From contig CAVSIP010000004.1 of NCBI GenBank assembly GCA_963728075.1, forward strand, positions 1 to 64,000: a DNA stretch of 64,000 nucleotides, given 5' to 3'. The position numbers and the translations under genes are program-made. Source of the DNA: CAVSIP01 sp963728075 (GTDB lineage: Bacteria > Actinomycetota > Actinomycetes > JAFAQI01 > DASSKL01). Below, in pieces: positions 45,636-54,214 of the stretch (its first letter is position 1; every line of letters begins with the position of its first letter). The notes beneath the pieces were generated by a model. The model was not told the DNA's origin and searched no databases. It saw only the letters and a program-made list of their open reading frames with translations.

Positions 45636-46142
45636 TCACGGTGCGGCGTCGAGGGGAGCGAGCAGCCGGCGCAGCCGGTCGGCGAGCTGGTCGCGGTCCC
45701 GGACGGACAGCCCGCGCAGCAGGTCGCGCTCGACGGCCAGCAGGTCGCTGAGGCAGCCGTCCACCCGGCGCCGGCCGGCCGGCGTGAGGTGCACCAGCAC
45801 GCCGCGCCGGTCGTCGGGGTCGGGCTGGCGGGTGACCAGGCCGGTCTCCTCCAGGCGGTCCACGCGGTTGGTCATGGTGCCCGAGCTGACCAGCGTGCGC
45901 CGGAGCAGCTGGCCGGGGGAGAGCTCGTACGGTCGGCCGGAACGCCGCAGCGCGGCGAGCACGTCGAACGACCACTGCTCCAGACCGTGCGTGGCGAAGA
46001 CCGACCGCCGGGCGTGGTCGAGGTGCCGGGCCAGCCGGGAGATCCGGCTCAGCACCTCGAGGGGGGACACGTCCACGTCCGGGCGCTCGCTGCGCCACTC
46101 GGCGACGAGCGCGTCGACCTCGTCCCTCTCCACGTCAAACAT
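45636..46142 (-). CDS. MarR-family transcriptional regulator
   Basis: This 168-residue winged-helix repressor has a typical MarR body: VLSRISRLARHLDHARRSVF, the recognition region LSPGQLLRRTLVSSGTMTNR and the wing VTRQPDPDDRRGVLVHLTPA. ATG 46142 begins right at a palindromic operator. It is divergent from the methyltransferase-glyoxalase fusion, and two palindromes lie between them, so it probably represses both itself and that gene until an unknown ligand binds. Confidence 0.9.
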   Translation of the reverse strand: MFDVERDEVDALVAEWRSERPDVDVSPLEVLSRISRLARHLDHARRSVFATHGLEQWSFDVLAALRRSGRPYELSPGQLLRRTLVSSGTMTNRVDRLEETGLVTRQPDPDDRRGVLVHLTPAGRRRVDGCLSDLLAVERDLLRGLSVRDRDQLADRLRRLLAPLDAAP

Positions 46143-46189
46143 CTTGACAGCAAGACATCCGCTGCACCAGGATTGTCTCGACATCGAGA
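46142..46189. promoter_or_regulatory. Two MarR operators between divergent genes
   Basis: TCTTGACAGCAAGA (46142-46155) and TCTCGACATCGAGA (46176-46189) are palindromes of the same form, TCT(T/C)GA-C-A-...-GA, like known MarR boxes of the type CTTGACATCAAG. Their centres are 34 bp apart, about three helical turns. They lie in the 63-bp gap between the MarR gene and the fusion gene. Confidence 0.7.
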
Positions 46190-46205
46190 TACCTGGAGGC
46201 GCGCG

Positions 46206-47354
46206 ATGTGGGACCCGGCACAGTACGAGCGGTTCGCGGCGCAGCGGTCCCGGCCGTTCTTCGACCTGCTGGACCGCATCGACCTGCCCGGCGCTCGGCG
46301 CGTCGTCGACCTGGGCTGCGGGTCGGGCGAGCTGACGGCGGCGCTGCTGCGCCGCTGGCCGGCCGCCACGGTTCTCGGCGTCGACAGCTCGGCGGAGATG
46401 CTCGCGCGCGCCGAGGCGCACGCGGTTCCCGGCCGGCTGGAGTTCCGCAGGCTGGACCTGCGGGAGTGGACACCGGACGAGCCGGCGGACGTGGTGTTCT
46501 CCAACGCGACCCTGCAGTGGGTGCCCGAGCACCTCGACGTGCTCCGCCGCCTCGCCGGCTACCTCGCACCGGGCGGCGTGCTGGCCTTCCAGGTCCCCGG
46601 CAACTTCCGCGAGCCCAGCCACACGTTGCTGCGCGACCTGCGGCTCTCACCGCGCTGGCGTGACCGGGTCGGTGCGGGCGCCGACCGTACGGTGGCCGTG
46701 CACGAGCCGGCCGACTACCTGCAGGCCCTGCTGGCGGCCGGCCTCGACGCCGAGGTGTGGGAGACCACGTACGTCCAGCTGCTGCAGGGACCGGACCCGG
46801 TGCTCGAGTGGGTCAAGGGCACCGCCCTCCGCCCGGTGCTGGCCGTGCTCGACGAGGCGGAGCAGGCCGAGTTCCTCGCCGCGTACGGCACCGCGCTGCG
46901 CGAGGCGTACCCGGCCGGCGAGCACGGCACGGTGCTGCCGTACCGGCGGCTGTTCGCCGTCGCCCGCCGGCCCGGCGCTGCGCAGCCGCCGACGGTGGCC
47001 GCCGTCGACCACGTGCAGCTGGCCATCCCCGCCGGCGGGGAGGACCGCGCCCGCGCCTTCTACGGCGCGCTGCTCGGGCTCGCGGAGGCGGCGAAGCCCC
47101 CGGCGCTCGCCGCACGCGGGGGCTGCTGGTTCCGCGGCCACCGCACCGAGCTGCACATGGGCGTCGACCAGGACTTCCGTCCGGCCCGCAAGGCGCACGT
47201 CGCGCTGTCCGTCCCCGACCTCGACGGGCTGGCGGCGCGGCTGGGGGACGGCGGGGCGCCGGTCACGTGGGACGCCGAGCTCGCCCCGCGGCGCCGCTTC
47301 TACATCGACGACCCGTTCGGCAACCGGATCGAGGTGCTCGAGCCGCAGGCGTAG
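46206..47354 (+). CDS. Fusion of trans-aconitate methyltransferase-like and glyoxalase/VOC domains
   Basis: This 382-residue protein joins two enzymes. Residues 1-255 are a SAM-dependent methyltransferase like Tam: MWDPAQYERFAAQRSRPFFD, VVDLGCGSGELTAALL, FSNATLQWVPEHLDVLRRLA. Residues 265-382 are a VOC/glyoxalase domain: VDHVQLAIPAGGEDRARAFY and RFYIDDPFGNRIEVLEPQA. The two are separated by a Pro/Ala linker with no frame break. The methyltransferase would modify trans-aconitate or a similar acid; the VOC domain could act on a related reactive metabolite. The divergent MarR gene and operators suggest induction by such a compound. Confidence 0.85.
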   Translation: MWDPAQYERFAAQRSRPFFDLLDRIDLPGARRVVDLGCGSGELTAALLRRWPAATVLGVDSSAEMLARAEAHAVPGRLEFRRLDLREWTPDEPADVVFSNATLQWVPEHLDVLRRLAGYLAPGGVLAFQVPGNFREPSHTLLRDLRLSPRWRDRVGAGADRTVAVHEPADYLQALLAAGLDAEVWETTYVQLLQGPDPVLEWVKGTALRPVLAVLDEAEQAEFLAAYGTALREAYPAGEHGTVLPYRRLFAVARRPGAAQPPTVAAVDHVQLAIPAGGEDRARAFYGALLGLAEAAKPPALAARGGCWFRGHRTELHMGVDQDFRPARKAHVALSVPDLDGLAARLGDGGAPVTWDAELAPRRRFYIDDPFGNRIEVLEPQA

Positions 47355-48118
47355 GCGACCGCCGGGTGGTCGGGGACCCGGCTCACCGACCGGCCGGCGT
47401 CGCGGGCGGCCGCAGCGAAGTGCACGGCGTCGTGCACGGCGGCGCAGCCGGGGTCGTTGTTGAAGTAGACGAACACGTCCGCCGTGTCCGGCCAGGTGCC
47501 GGCCAGCCGCTCCACCCAGCCGTCCAGCGCGGGCTGGCGGTAGAACGGCCAGGGGTCCGCGCACCCCTCGTGCAGGCGCAGGTATCCCCAGTCGGCCGTA
47601 CGCCACAGCGGCGTCAGCGGGCGCTGCTTGCGGTCCGCCCACACCAGCGCCGCCCCGTGCCGGACGAGGACGTCGCGGACCTCGTCGCACCACCACGAGT
47701 CGTGGCGCGGCTCGACCGCCACCCGCACCCCGGGTGGGAACGCCCCCAGGGTGGCCGCGAGACCCTCGGTGTCGACCGGCAGGTCCGGTGGCAGCTGGAC
47801 GAGAATCGGCCCCAGCTTCGGACCGAGCCGGCCCGCCCGCTCCATGAGCATCTGCACCGACGGCCCGGGGTCACGCAGCCGCTTGACGTGGGTGAGGTAG
47901 CGGCTCGCCTTGACGGTGACGATCGCGTCCGCGGGTGAGCGTTCGCGCCAGCCGGCGAACACCTCAGCCTTCGGCAGCCGGTAGAACGACACGTTGAGCT
48001 CCACGGTCCGGAACGCCGTGAGCACGTGCTCGAACCAGCGCCGCTGCGCGACCCCGGCGTAGAACGGCTCGCGCCAGTCGGCGTACTGCCAGCCCGATGT
48101 CCCGACGAGGAAGCCCAC
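47300..48118 (-). CDS. DUF72 (YecE-like) family protein
   Basis: This 272-residue protein has the DUF72 TIM-barrel pattern: VGTSGWQYADWREPFYAG, TVELNVSFYRLP, FTVKASRYLTHVKRL-like IVTVKASRYLTHVKRLRDP, LPPDLPVDTEGLAATL and WGYLRLHEG, ending DVFVYFNNDPG. The function of the family is unknown. GTG 48118 is chosen because the domain begins there; the frame stays open far upstream, into the divergent gene. Its 3' end overlaps the fusion gene by 55 bp, tail to tail. Confidence 0.82.
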   Translation of the reverse strand: MGFLVGTSGWQYADWREPFYAGVAQRRWFEHVLTAFRTVELNVSFYRLPKAEVFAGWRERSPADAIVTVKASRYLTHVKRLRDPGPSVQMLMERAGRLGPKLGPILVQLPPDLPVDTEGLAATLGAFPPGVRVAVEPRHDSWWCDEVRDVLVRHGAALVWADRKQRPLTPLWRTADWGYLRLHEGCADPWPFYRQPALDGWVERLAGTWPDTADVFVYFNNDPGCAAVHDAVHFAAAARDAGRSVSRVPDHPAVAYACGSSTSIRLPNGSSM

Positions 48119-48169
48119 CCCGGCCTTGTGCCCGTTTTTCTCGGCATCGTGCAAGGGCACCCCGACCTC

Positions 48170-49312
48170 ATGCGAGCACTGCGATGGATGGCCCCCCGCA
48201 AGGTCGTCGTGGACGACGTGCCCGACCCGACGATCCAGGAGCCGCGCGACGCGATCATCCGCGTCACCGCGAGCGGGATCTGCGGTTCGGACCTGCACCT
48301 GTACGACCACGGCGCCACGATGATGGTCAAGCCCGGTGACGTGCTCGGCCACGAGCCGATGGGCATCGTGGAGGAGGTCGGCCCCGAGGTCGCGGACCTC
48401 CGGCCGGGGGACCGCGTGGTCGTCCCGTTCAACATCTCCTGCGGCCACTGCTACTTCTGCGACCGCGAGCTCTACAGCCAGTGCGAGACCACCCAGAACT
48501 GGGGCGGGCGCAAAGGCGCCGACCTCTTCGGCTACACCCACCTGTACGGCGGTGTCGAGGGCGGGCAGGCCGAGTACCTGCGGGTGCCCTTCGCGGACTT
48601 CGGCCCGATCAAGATCGACGACGGTGTGCCCGAGCTCGGCGCGCTGCTGCTCTCCGACGTGCTGCCGACCGCCTGGCAGGCCGTCGAGTACGCCGACGTG
48701 CCGGACGGCGGGACGGTGGCCGTGTACGGGCTCGGCCCGATCGGCCAGATGTGCGTGAGCATCGCGCTGCACCGGGGGGCGGAGCGGGTCATCGCGTTCG
48801 ACCGCTTCCCCGACCGGCTGCAGATGGCGAAGGGTCGCGGTGCCGAGGTGCACGACTACCGGCAGGTCGACGACGTCACCGAGGTCGTCCGCGAGGCCAC
48901 CGGCGGCCGCGGTGCCGACTCGGTCATCGACGCGGTCGGCATGGACGCCGACGGCTCGTTCGCCGACCGACTGTTCCAGACGCTGAAGATCTCACCCGAC
49001 CGGTTCGCGGCACTGCACGCCGCGCTCGGCTCGGTACGTCGCGGCGGCACCGTGTCGGTCATCGGCGTCTACGCCATGTGGATGCTCAACTTCCCGATCG
49101 GCGACCTGTTCGACCGCCAGGTGGGGCTGCGCTGGGGCCAGGCCAACGTCAAGCGCTGGACTCCGCACCTGCTCGAGCTGCTGCGTGACGGCGACCCGCT
49201 GGACGCGGTCGGCCTGGTGACCACGCAGGCCCCGCTCGAGCAGGGTCCGGCGATGTACGAGGCGTTCAGGAAGAAGCAGGACGGCGTGGTGAAGGTCGCC
49301 TTGCGGCCGTGA
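48170..49312 (+). CDS. Zinc-dependent alcohol dehydrogenase (glutathione-independent formaldehyde dehydrogenase-like)
   Basis: This 380-residue medium-chain dehydrogenase has the catalytic zinc ligands in GICGSDLHLYDHG and GHEP, and the structural zinc Cys group CGHCYFCDRELYSQC. The Rossmann domain shows VAVYGLGPIGQM. The insertion and the LFGYTHLYGGVEGGQAEYLR segment fit the formaldehyde dehydrogenase/threonine dehydrogenase-like subgroup common in actinobacteria; the true substrate is unknown. ATG 48170 gives the usual MRALRW start. It is divergent from DUF72 and its end overlaps the TetR gene. Confidence 0.88.
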   Translation: MRALRWMAPRKVVVDDVPDPTIQEPRDAIIRVTASGICGSDLHLYDHGATMMVKPGDVLGHEPMGIVEEVGPEVADLRPGDRVVVPFNISCGHCYFCDRELYSQCETTQNWGGRKGADLFGYTHLYGGVEGGQAEYLRVPFADFGPIKIDDGVPELGALLLSDVLPTAWQAVEYADVPDGGTVAVYGLGPIGQMCVSIALHRGAERVIAFDRFPDRLQMAKGRGAEVHDYRQVDDVTEVVREATGGRGADSVIDAVGMDADGSFADRLFQTLKISPDRFAALHAALGSVRRGGTVSVIGVYAMWMLNFPIGDLFDRQVGLRWGQANVKRWTPHLLELLRDGDPLDAVGLVTTQAPLEQGPAMYEAFRKKQDGVVKVALRP

Positions 49313-49976
49313 TGGGGTGGACGCCGGCGACGCGCAGTGTCGGCTGCGGCTTGAGCGCCGCCAGGCCGTTCCAGGCCAGGTTCACCAGATGCGCGGCGAC
49401 CTCGTCGCGACCGGGGCGGCGCTCATCCAGCCACCACTGGCCGGTGAGCGCGACCATGCCGACGAGAGCCTGGGAGTACAGCGGTGCCAGCACGGGCGCG
49501 TACCCGCGTTCGGCGAACTGCGCTCCGAGCACGTGCTCGACCCGGGACGCGATGTCGCTGATCAGCGTGGCGTACGAGCCGGCAGCCGAGGCCGCGTGCG
49601 AGTCGCGGACCAGGATCCGGAACCCGTCGGTGTCGCTCTCGATGTAGTCGAGCAGCGCCATCGCCGCCTGCTCGAGCAGCTCGCGCGGGTGCCCGGCGGA
49701 CAGGGCGCCGGTGACCCGGTCGAGCAGCCGGTTCATCTCCCGCTCGACGACGACCGCGTACAGCCCGTCCTTGCCGCCGAAGTGCTCGTACACGACGGGC
49801 TTGCTGACCCCGGCTTGCGCGGCGATCTCCTCGATCGAGGTGCCGTCGAAGCCGCGGGCGGCGAACAGGTGGCGACTGACGGCGAGCAGCTGCTCGCGGC
49901 GTTCGGCCGCGGTCATCCGCACCCGGTGGTTGCGGACGCCCGCGGTTGCGCTGGTATCCGGAAGCTCGGCCGTCAC
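49266..49976 (-). CDS. TetR-family regulator, probably of the desaturase
   Basis: This 236-residue regulator has the TetR helix-turn-helix FAARGFDGTSIEEIAAQAGV followed by SKPVVYEHFGGKDGLYAVVV, then a ligand domain of about 150 residues. It begins 4 bp after the desaturase stop on the same strand, so the two form an operon. The double operator at 51003-51035, before the desaturase, is its likely target. In several bacteria such pairs adjust membrane unsaturation in response to acyl-CoA, and that is inferred here. Confidence 0.85.
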   Translation of the reverse strand: MTAELPDTSATAGVRNHRVRMTAAERREQLLAVSRHLFAARGFDGTSIEEIAAQAGVSKPVVYEHFGGKDGLYAVVVEREMNRLLDRVTGALSAGHPRELLEQAAMALLDYIESDTDGFRILVRDSHAASAAGSYATLISDIASRVEHVLGAQFAERGYAPVLAPLYSQALVGMVALTGQWWLDERRPGRDEVAAHLVNLAWNGLAALKPQPTLRVAGVHPITAARRPSPRRPASS

Positions 49977-49980
49977 CCGG

Positions 49981-50973
49981 TCAGGCCGCTCGCTTGGCGG
50001 CCAGCCGCTCGGGCGTCGGCCAGCGGACGTCGTACGCCCAGCCCAGCTTCTCGAAACCCCAGATGATCCGCGCGCTGCTGTCGAGCTGGCCCTTGAGGGC
50101 GCCGTGCCGCGCGGAGGTCGGGTCCGCGTGGTGCAGGTTGTGCCAGGACTCGCCCATGGACAGGATCGCCAGCCACCACACGTTCACCGAGCGGTCGCGG
50201 CTGTTGAACGGCTGCTCGCCCCAGGTGTGGCAGATCGAGTTGATCGACCAGGTCGTGTGGTGCAGCAGGGCGACCCGGACCAGGCTGGCCCAGAAGAACG
50301 CCTCGATGCCGGCCTGCCACGACCAGCCCCACAGCCCGCCGAGCAGGGCGGGGGCGAGCAGGCTCACGGCGACCAGCCGGGGGAACAGCCGGTCCACCCG
50401 CACGATGTCGCGGTCGGCGAGCAGGTCGGGCGCGAAGCGCTCCTGGTTGGTCTGCTCGACGTCGAACAGCCAGCCGATGTGGGCGTGCCACAGGCCCTTG
50501 GTGAGGCCCTTGACGCTGTCGCCGTAGCGCCACGGCGAGTGGGGGTCGCCGTCGCGGTCGCTGAAGGCGTGGTGGCGGCGGTGGTCGGCGACCCACCGGA
50601 TCACCGAACCCTCGATCGCCAGGCTGCCCGCCACCGCGAGCGCAACGCGCAGCGGGCGCTTCGCCTTGAACGAGCCGTGGGTGAAGTAGCGGTGGAAGCC
50701 GACGGTGATGCCGTGGCCGCTGACCGCGTAGAACGCGAGGGCCAGGACGGCGTCGCGCCAGTGCAGCCCCCAGCCCCAGGCGAACGGCACGGCCGCGAGG
50801 ACCGCGAGGAACGGGACCACGATGAACAGGCCGAGCGCGACCTGTTCGGCTCTCGCCTTGACCATGCTGCCGGGCAGGTACTGCAGGGGTCGGGCACCCC
50901 CGGACGGGAACTTCGGGCTGTGCCGGCGGGCGCGGCGGCCCTGGTCCGGGGTGGTCGTGGCGGGTGCCGTCAT
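49981..50973 (-). CDS. Acyl-CoA desaturase (delta-9 type, membrane di-iron)
   Basis: This 330-residue integral membrane desaturase has the three histidine boxes HRYFTH, HRRHH and HNLHH and four membrane segments near residues 45-95 and 180-225. It introduces a cis double bond into acyl chains with O2 and an electron donor, and matches actinobacterial DesA3-like stearoyl-CoA desaturases. ATG 50973 with AGGAG 7 nt upstream gives the normal length; the frame is open to 51228 but the added part has no family character. The operator pair upstream and the following TetR gene indicate feedback control. Confidence 0.93.
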   Translation of the reverse strand: MTAPATTTPDQGRRARRHSPKFPSGGARPLQYLPGSMVKARAEQVALGLFIVVPFLAVLAAVPFAWGWGLHWRDAVLALAFYAVSGHGITVGFHRYFTHGSFKAKRPLRVALAVAGSLAIEGSVIRWVADHRRHHAFSDRDGDPHSPWRYGDSVKGLTKGLWHAHIGWLFDVEQTNQERFAPDLLADRDIVRVDRLFPRLVAVSLLAPALLGGLWGWSWQAGIEAFFWASLVRVALLHHTTWSINSICHTWGEQPFNSRDRSVNVWWLAILSMGESWHNLHHADPTSARHGALKGQLDSSARIIWGFEKLGWAYDVRWPTPERLAAKRAA

Positions 50974-51002
50974 GCGTGCTCCTGAGCTGACGTGGGTGCT
51001 GC

Positions 51003-51035
51003 TTACGCCACCGTAACCTACGGAGGCGTAGGTTA
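51003..51035 (-). promoter_or_regulatory. Double TetR operator before the desaturase
   Basis: TTACG-N4-CGTAA (51003-51016) and TAACCTACG-N4-CGTAGGTTA (51014-51035) are two perfect inverted repeats sharing the core TACG-N4-CGTA. Their centres are 15 bp apart, and they lie 30-62 bp upstream of the desaturase ATG. The 9-bp arms of the second site are very unlikely by chance. The co-operonic TetR protein is the obvious binder. Confidence 0.78.
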
Positions 51036-51119
51036 GGCAAGCCCGGTCCTCCCCAGAGTGCGCGGGAGTACGCCGCCGCGTGCCGCGCTTGTCGTACCCC
51101 TCCGGGATCGTCCCGGTAC

Positions 51120-51460
51120 GGCCAAGGAGGAGCTGCGGCCGATCGCGAGGGAGTTGCGAGCTCGCGCTCGCCGGTGTTGACGGCGACCGACTGGTGCTGC
51201 GGCTGAGCATCCACGAGTCCGCGGACATCGCCTCGGCGACGGCCTACTGGTCGGCGATCACTGGGGTCCCGGCGACCGAGTTCCGACGGCCGGTGCTCAA
51301 GCGCCATCAGCCCACGACGAACCGGCGCAACGTCGCTGACGACTACCACGGCTGCCTCAGCATCTCGGTTCGGCGGAGCACGGAGCTCTACCGCCGGATC
51401 GAGGGGTGGTTCACCGGTGTGGCGGCCGGGGTGCGTGCCGGGGACTACGCTGGCCGCGGC
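51120..51460 (+). pseudogene. Remnant of an actinobacterial HTH/LAGLIDADG-like protein
   Basis: A frame around 51170-51450 encodes LRLSIHESADIASATAYWSA, GVPATEFRRPVLKRHQP and DDYHGCLSISVRRSTELYRR. This is the C-terminal half of a protein family in actinobacteria that has an N-terminal helix-turn-helix. Just upstream, in another frame, KEELRPIARELRARAR looks like the start of the helix-turn-helix, but the part between them is missing. The gene thus appears internally deleted, next to tRNA-Gln. The remaining 50974-51119 segment holds only the operator region. Identification is from memory of the family pattern. Confidence 0.5.
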
Positions 51461-51497
51461 CGCTGCGGGGCCGCTCAAGAGCCCGGCGACGACCAGG

Positions 51498-51570
51498 TGC
51501 GCCGTGGTGTAATTGGCAGCACGCGAGACTTTGAATCTCGATGGTCCTGGTTCGAGTCCAGGCGGCGCAG
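51498..51570 (+). tRNA. tRNA-Gln (anticodon TTG)
   Basis: This 73-nt cloverleaf has acceptor TGCGCCG/CGGCGCA (the U1-A72 pair typical of tRNA-Gln), anticodon stem CGAGA/TCTCG with loop CTTTGAA giving TTG, T arm CCTGGTTCGAGTCCAGG and discriminator G. No CCA is encoded. It stands immediately before glmU, as in many actinobacteria. Confidence 0.95.
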
Positions 51571-51648
51571 CTCTTCTCCTTCTGCCTCGCAGCCTCCCGC
51601 CGATACGCTGGCGGCCGACCTGTTCGACCAGCCGCCGCTGGAGTTCCC

Positions 51649-53106
51649 GTGAGCCACCGTCCCCCCGCTGCCGTCGTCGTCCTGGCTGCGGGCCAGGGCA
51701 CCCGGATGAAGTCCGACCGGCCCAAGGTGGTGCACGAGGCGTGCGGACGCACGCTCGTCGGCCACGTGCTCGCCGCCACGCGGCCGCTGGCCGCCGGGCA
51801 CACCCTGGTCGTCGTCGGGTACGGCCGCGAGGAGGTGCGCGACCACCTTGCGGACGTCGCGCCCGAGGCCACGACGGTGGTGCAGGAGACGCAGGACGGC
51901 ACCGGGCACGCCGCCCGGATCGCGCTCGACGCCGTCCCCGGCATCGACGGCACGGTCGTCGTGGTGCCGGGCGACGCGCCGCTGCTGACGGCCGACCTGC
52001 TCGGCGCGCTGGTCGCCCACCACGACGGCACGGCCGCGGCCGCGACCGTGCTCACCGCGGTGATGCCGGACCCGACCGGGTACGGCCGGGTGGTCCGCGG
52101 TGACGACGGCGGGGTGCGGGCCATCGTCGAGGAGCGTGACGCCGACGAGGCGACCCGTGCGCTGCGCGAGGTCGCGGTCTCGGTGTACGCCTTCGACGCG
52201 GCCCTGCTGCGCGACGCGCTCGGCCGCCTCGACACCGACAACGCCCAGGGCGAGCAGTACCTCACCGACGTCGTCGCGATCGTCGTCGGCGACGGCAGGC
52301 GGGTATCGGCGCTCGCCGCCGAGGACCACCGGGACACCCTCGGCGTCAACGACCGCGTCCAGCTCGCGGGTGCCGCCCGGATCCTGCGCGACCGCCTGCT
52401 GGAGGACGCGATGCGGGCCGGCGTGACGGTCGTCGACCCGGCCACGACCTGGGTCGACCCGGACGTCGTGCTCGAGCCGGACGCCACGCTGCTGCCGAAC
52501 ACGCAGCTGCACGGCCGGACGGTGATCCGCTCCGGGGCGACGGTCGGCCCCAACACCACGCTGACCGACACGGTCGTCGGGGAGAACGCGACCGTCGTGA
52601 ACACCTGGGCGTCCGGTGCGGAGATCGGCCCGGAGGCCGAGGTCGGCCCGTGGACCTACCTGCGCCCCGGCACCCGGCTCGGCCGGGCCAGCAAGGCGGG
52701 CGCGTACGTGGAGATGAAGGCGGCGCAGGTGGGCGACGGGACGAAGGTGCCGCACCTGACCTACGTCGGGGACGCGACGATCGGCGCGCGCTCCAACATC
52801 GGCTGCGGCACCGTGTTCGTGAACTACGACGGGGTGGACAAGCACCGGACCGATGTGGGCGATGACGTCCGGATCGGCAGCGACAGCATGCTCGTTGCTC
52901 CGGTGCGCGTCGGCGACGGCGCCTACACTGCGGCTGGGTCCGTGGTGACCGTTGACGTCCCTCCTGGCGCGCTCGCCGTGGCGCGTGCGCACCAGCGGAA
53001 CGTCGAGGGGTGGGTCGAGCGCAAGCGGCCGGGAACGCCGGCCGCCGAGGCTGCCCGTCGGGCTCGCGAGAACAGCGTCGACGCAGACCAAGGGGACGCC
53101 CCGTGA
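51649..53106 (+). CDS. glmU: Bifunctional GlmU: N-acetyltransferase / uridylyltransferase
   Basis: GlmU makes UDP-N-acetylglucosamine for the cell wall from glucosamine-1-phosphate, acetyl-CoA and UTP. This 485-residue protein has the uridylyltransferase motif VVVLAAGQGTRMKSDRPKVV in the N-terminal half and a left-handed beta-helix acetyltransferase domain in the C-terminal half (ENATVVNTWASGAEIGPEAE, YVEMKAAQVGDGTKVPHL). Both sites look complete. The GTG 51649 start follows GGAG by 5 nt; a reading upstream would cross the tRNA. Its stop overlaps prs (GTGA), a common pairing. Confidence 0.96.
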   Translation: MSHRPPAAVVVLAAGQGTRMKSDRPKVVHEACGRTLVGHVLAATRPLAAGHTLVVVGYGREEVRDHLADVAPEATTVVQETQDGTGHAARIALDAVPGIDGTVVVVPGDAPLLTADLLGALVAHHDGTAAAATVLTAVMPDPTGYGRVVRGDDGGVRAIVEERDADEATRALREVAVSVYAFDAALLRDALGRLDTDNAQGEQYLTDVVAIVVGDGRRVSALAAEDHRDTLGVNDRVQLAGAARILRDRLLEDAMRAGVTVVDPATTWVDPDVVLEPDATLLPNTQLHGRTVIRSGATVGPNTTLTDTVVGENATVVNTWASGAEIGPEAEVGPWTYLRPGTRLGRASKAGAYVEMKAAQVGDGTKVPHLTYVGDATIGARSNIGCGTVFVNYDGVDKHRTDVGDDVRIGSDSMLVAPVRVGDGAYTAAGSVVTVDVPPGALAVARAHQRNVEGWVERKRPGTPAAEAARRARENSVDADQGDAP

Positions 53107-54083
53107 GCGGCATCACGACCGAGAACCGCAAGACCCTCATCCTGCTCACGGGCCGCGCGTACCCGGAGCTCGCCGAGGAGATCGCCCGCGAGCTCGACGT
53201 GGACCTGACGCCGACGACGGCGTACGACTTCGCCAACGGCGAGATGTACGTGCGCTTCCAGGAGTCGGTCCGCGGCAGCGACGCGTTCGTCATCCAGTCG
53301 CACACGGCACCGATCAACCAGTGGCTCATGGAGCAGCTGCTCATGGTCGACGCGCTCAAGCGCGCCTCGGCGAAGCGGATCACCGTGGTCGCGCCGTTCT
53401 ACCCGTACGCGCGCCAGGACAAGAAGCACCGCGGCCGCGAGCCCATCTCGGCCCGGCTCATCGCCGACATGTTCCAGGCCGCCGGTGCCGACCGGCTCAT
53501 GACGGTCGACCTGCACACCAGCCAGATCCAGGGGTTCTTCGACGGTCCGGTGGACCACCTGTTCGCCCTGCCGATCCTGGCTGACTACATCGCCGAGCAG
53601 TACGCCGGCTCTCCGCTGAGCGTGGTCGCGCCGGACTCCGGTCGGGTCCGCGTGGCGGAGCGGTGGACCGACCGGCTCGGCGGCTGCCCGCTGGCGTTCA
53701 TCCACAAGACCCGCGACGTGAACACGCCGAACCAGGTGGTCGCCAACCGCGTGGTCGGCGAGGTGGAGGGCCGCACCTGCATCGTCGTCGACGACATGAT
53801 CGACACGGCGGGGACGATCACGAAGGCGGCCGAGGCGCTGTACGAGGCCGGCGCGGCGGACGTCATCGTCGCGGCCACGCACGGCGTGCTGTCCGGCCCG
53901 GCGGTGGACCGGCTGAAGAACTCCCGGATCAGCGAGGTCGTGCTCACCAACACCCTGCCGATCGGCGACGACCGGCGCTTCGACAAGCTCACCGTGCTGT
54001 CGATCGCGTCCCTGATCGCGCGGGCGGTCCGTGAGGTGTTCGACGACGGCTCGGTGACCAGCTTGTTCGACGGCAACGCCTGA
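53103..54083 (+). CDS. prs: Ribose-phosphate pyrophosphokinase
   Basis: Prs makes PRPP from ribose-5-phosphate and ATP for nucleotide, His, Trp and arabinan synthesis. This 326-residue class I enzyme has YDFANGEMYVRFQESVRGSD, the flexible loop PFYPYARQDKKHRGREPISA, DLHTSQIQGFFDGPVDHL and the PRPP loop VVDDMIDTAGTI. Length and order are normal. It is translated with glmU through a GTGA overlap. Confidence 0.97.
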   Translation: MSGITTENRKTLILLTGRAYPELAEEIARELDVDLTPTTAYDFANGEMYVRFQESVRGSDAFVIQSHTAPINQWLMEQLLMVDALKRASAKRITVVAPFYPYARQDKKHRGREPISARLIADMFQAAGADRLMTVDLHTSQIQGFFDGPVDHLFALPILADYIAEQYAGSPLSVVAPDSGRVRVAERWTDRLGGCPLAFIHKTRDVNTPNQVVANRVVGEVEGRTCIVVDDMIDTAGTITKAAEALYEAGAADVIVAATHGVLSGPAVDRLKNSRISEVVLTNTLPIGDDRRFDKLTVLSIASLIARAVREVFDDGSVTSLFDGNA

Positions 54084-54093
54084 CCCGGGCCGG

Positions 54094-54124
54094 TTGGCCG
54101 ATCGGCCGCACTCTCGCCTAGACT
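54094..54124 (+). promoter_or_regulatory. Possible promoter of rplY-pth
   Basis: TTGGCC (54094-54099) and TAGACT (54119-54124) are 19 bp apart in the 131-bp gap after prs. The -10 box is good and the -35 box and spacing are weaker. A GGCCGATCGGCC palindrome overlapping the -35 could be a terminator for glmU-prs. Confidence 0.3.
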
Positions 54125-54214
54125 GAACCCTCGCGCCGGGCGGTCCTGCCCTGCCGCCGACCAGCTTGGTGCCCTGAGCCTTCAGAGCCCGTCCCGTACA
54201 AGGAGAGTCCCGCC

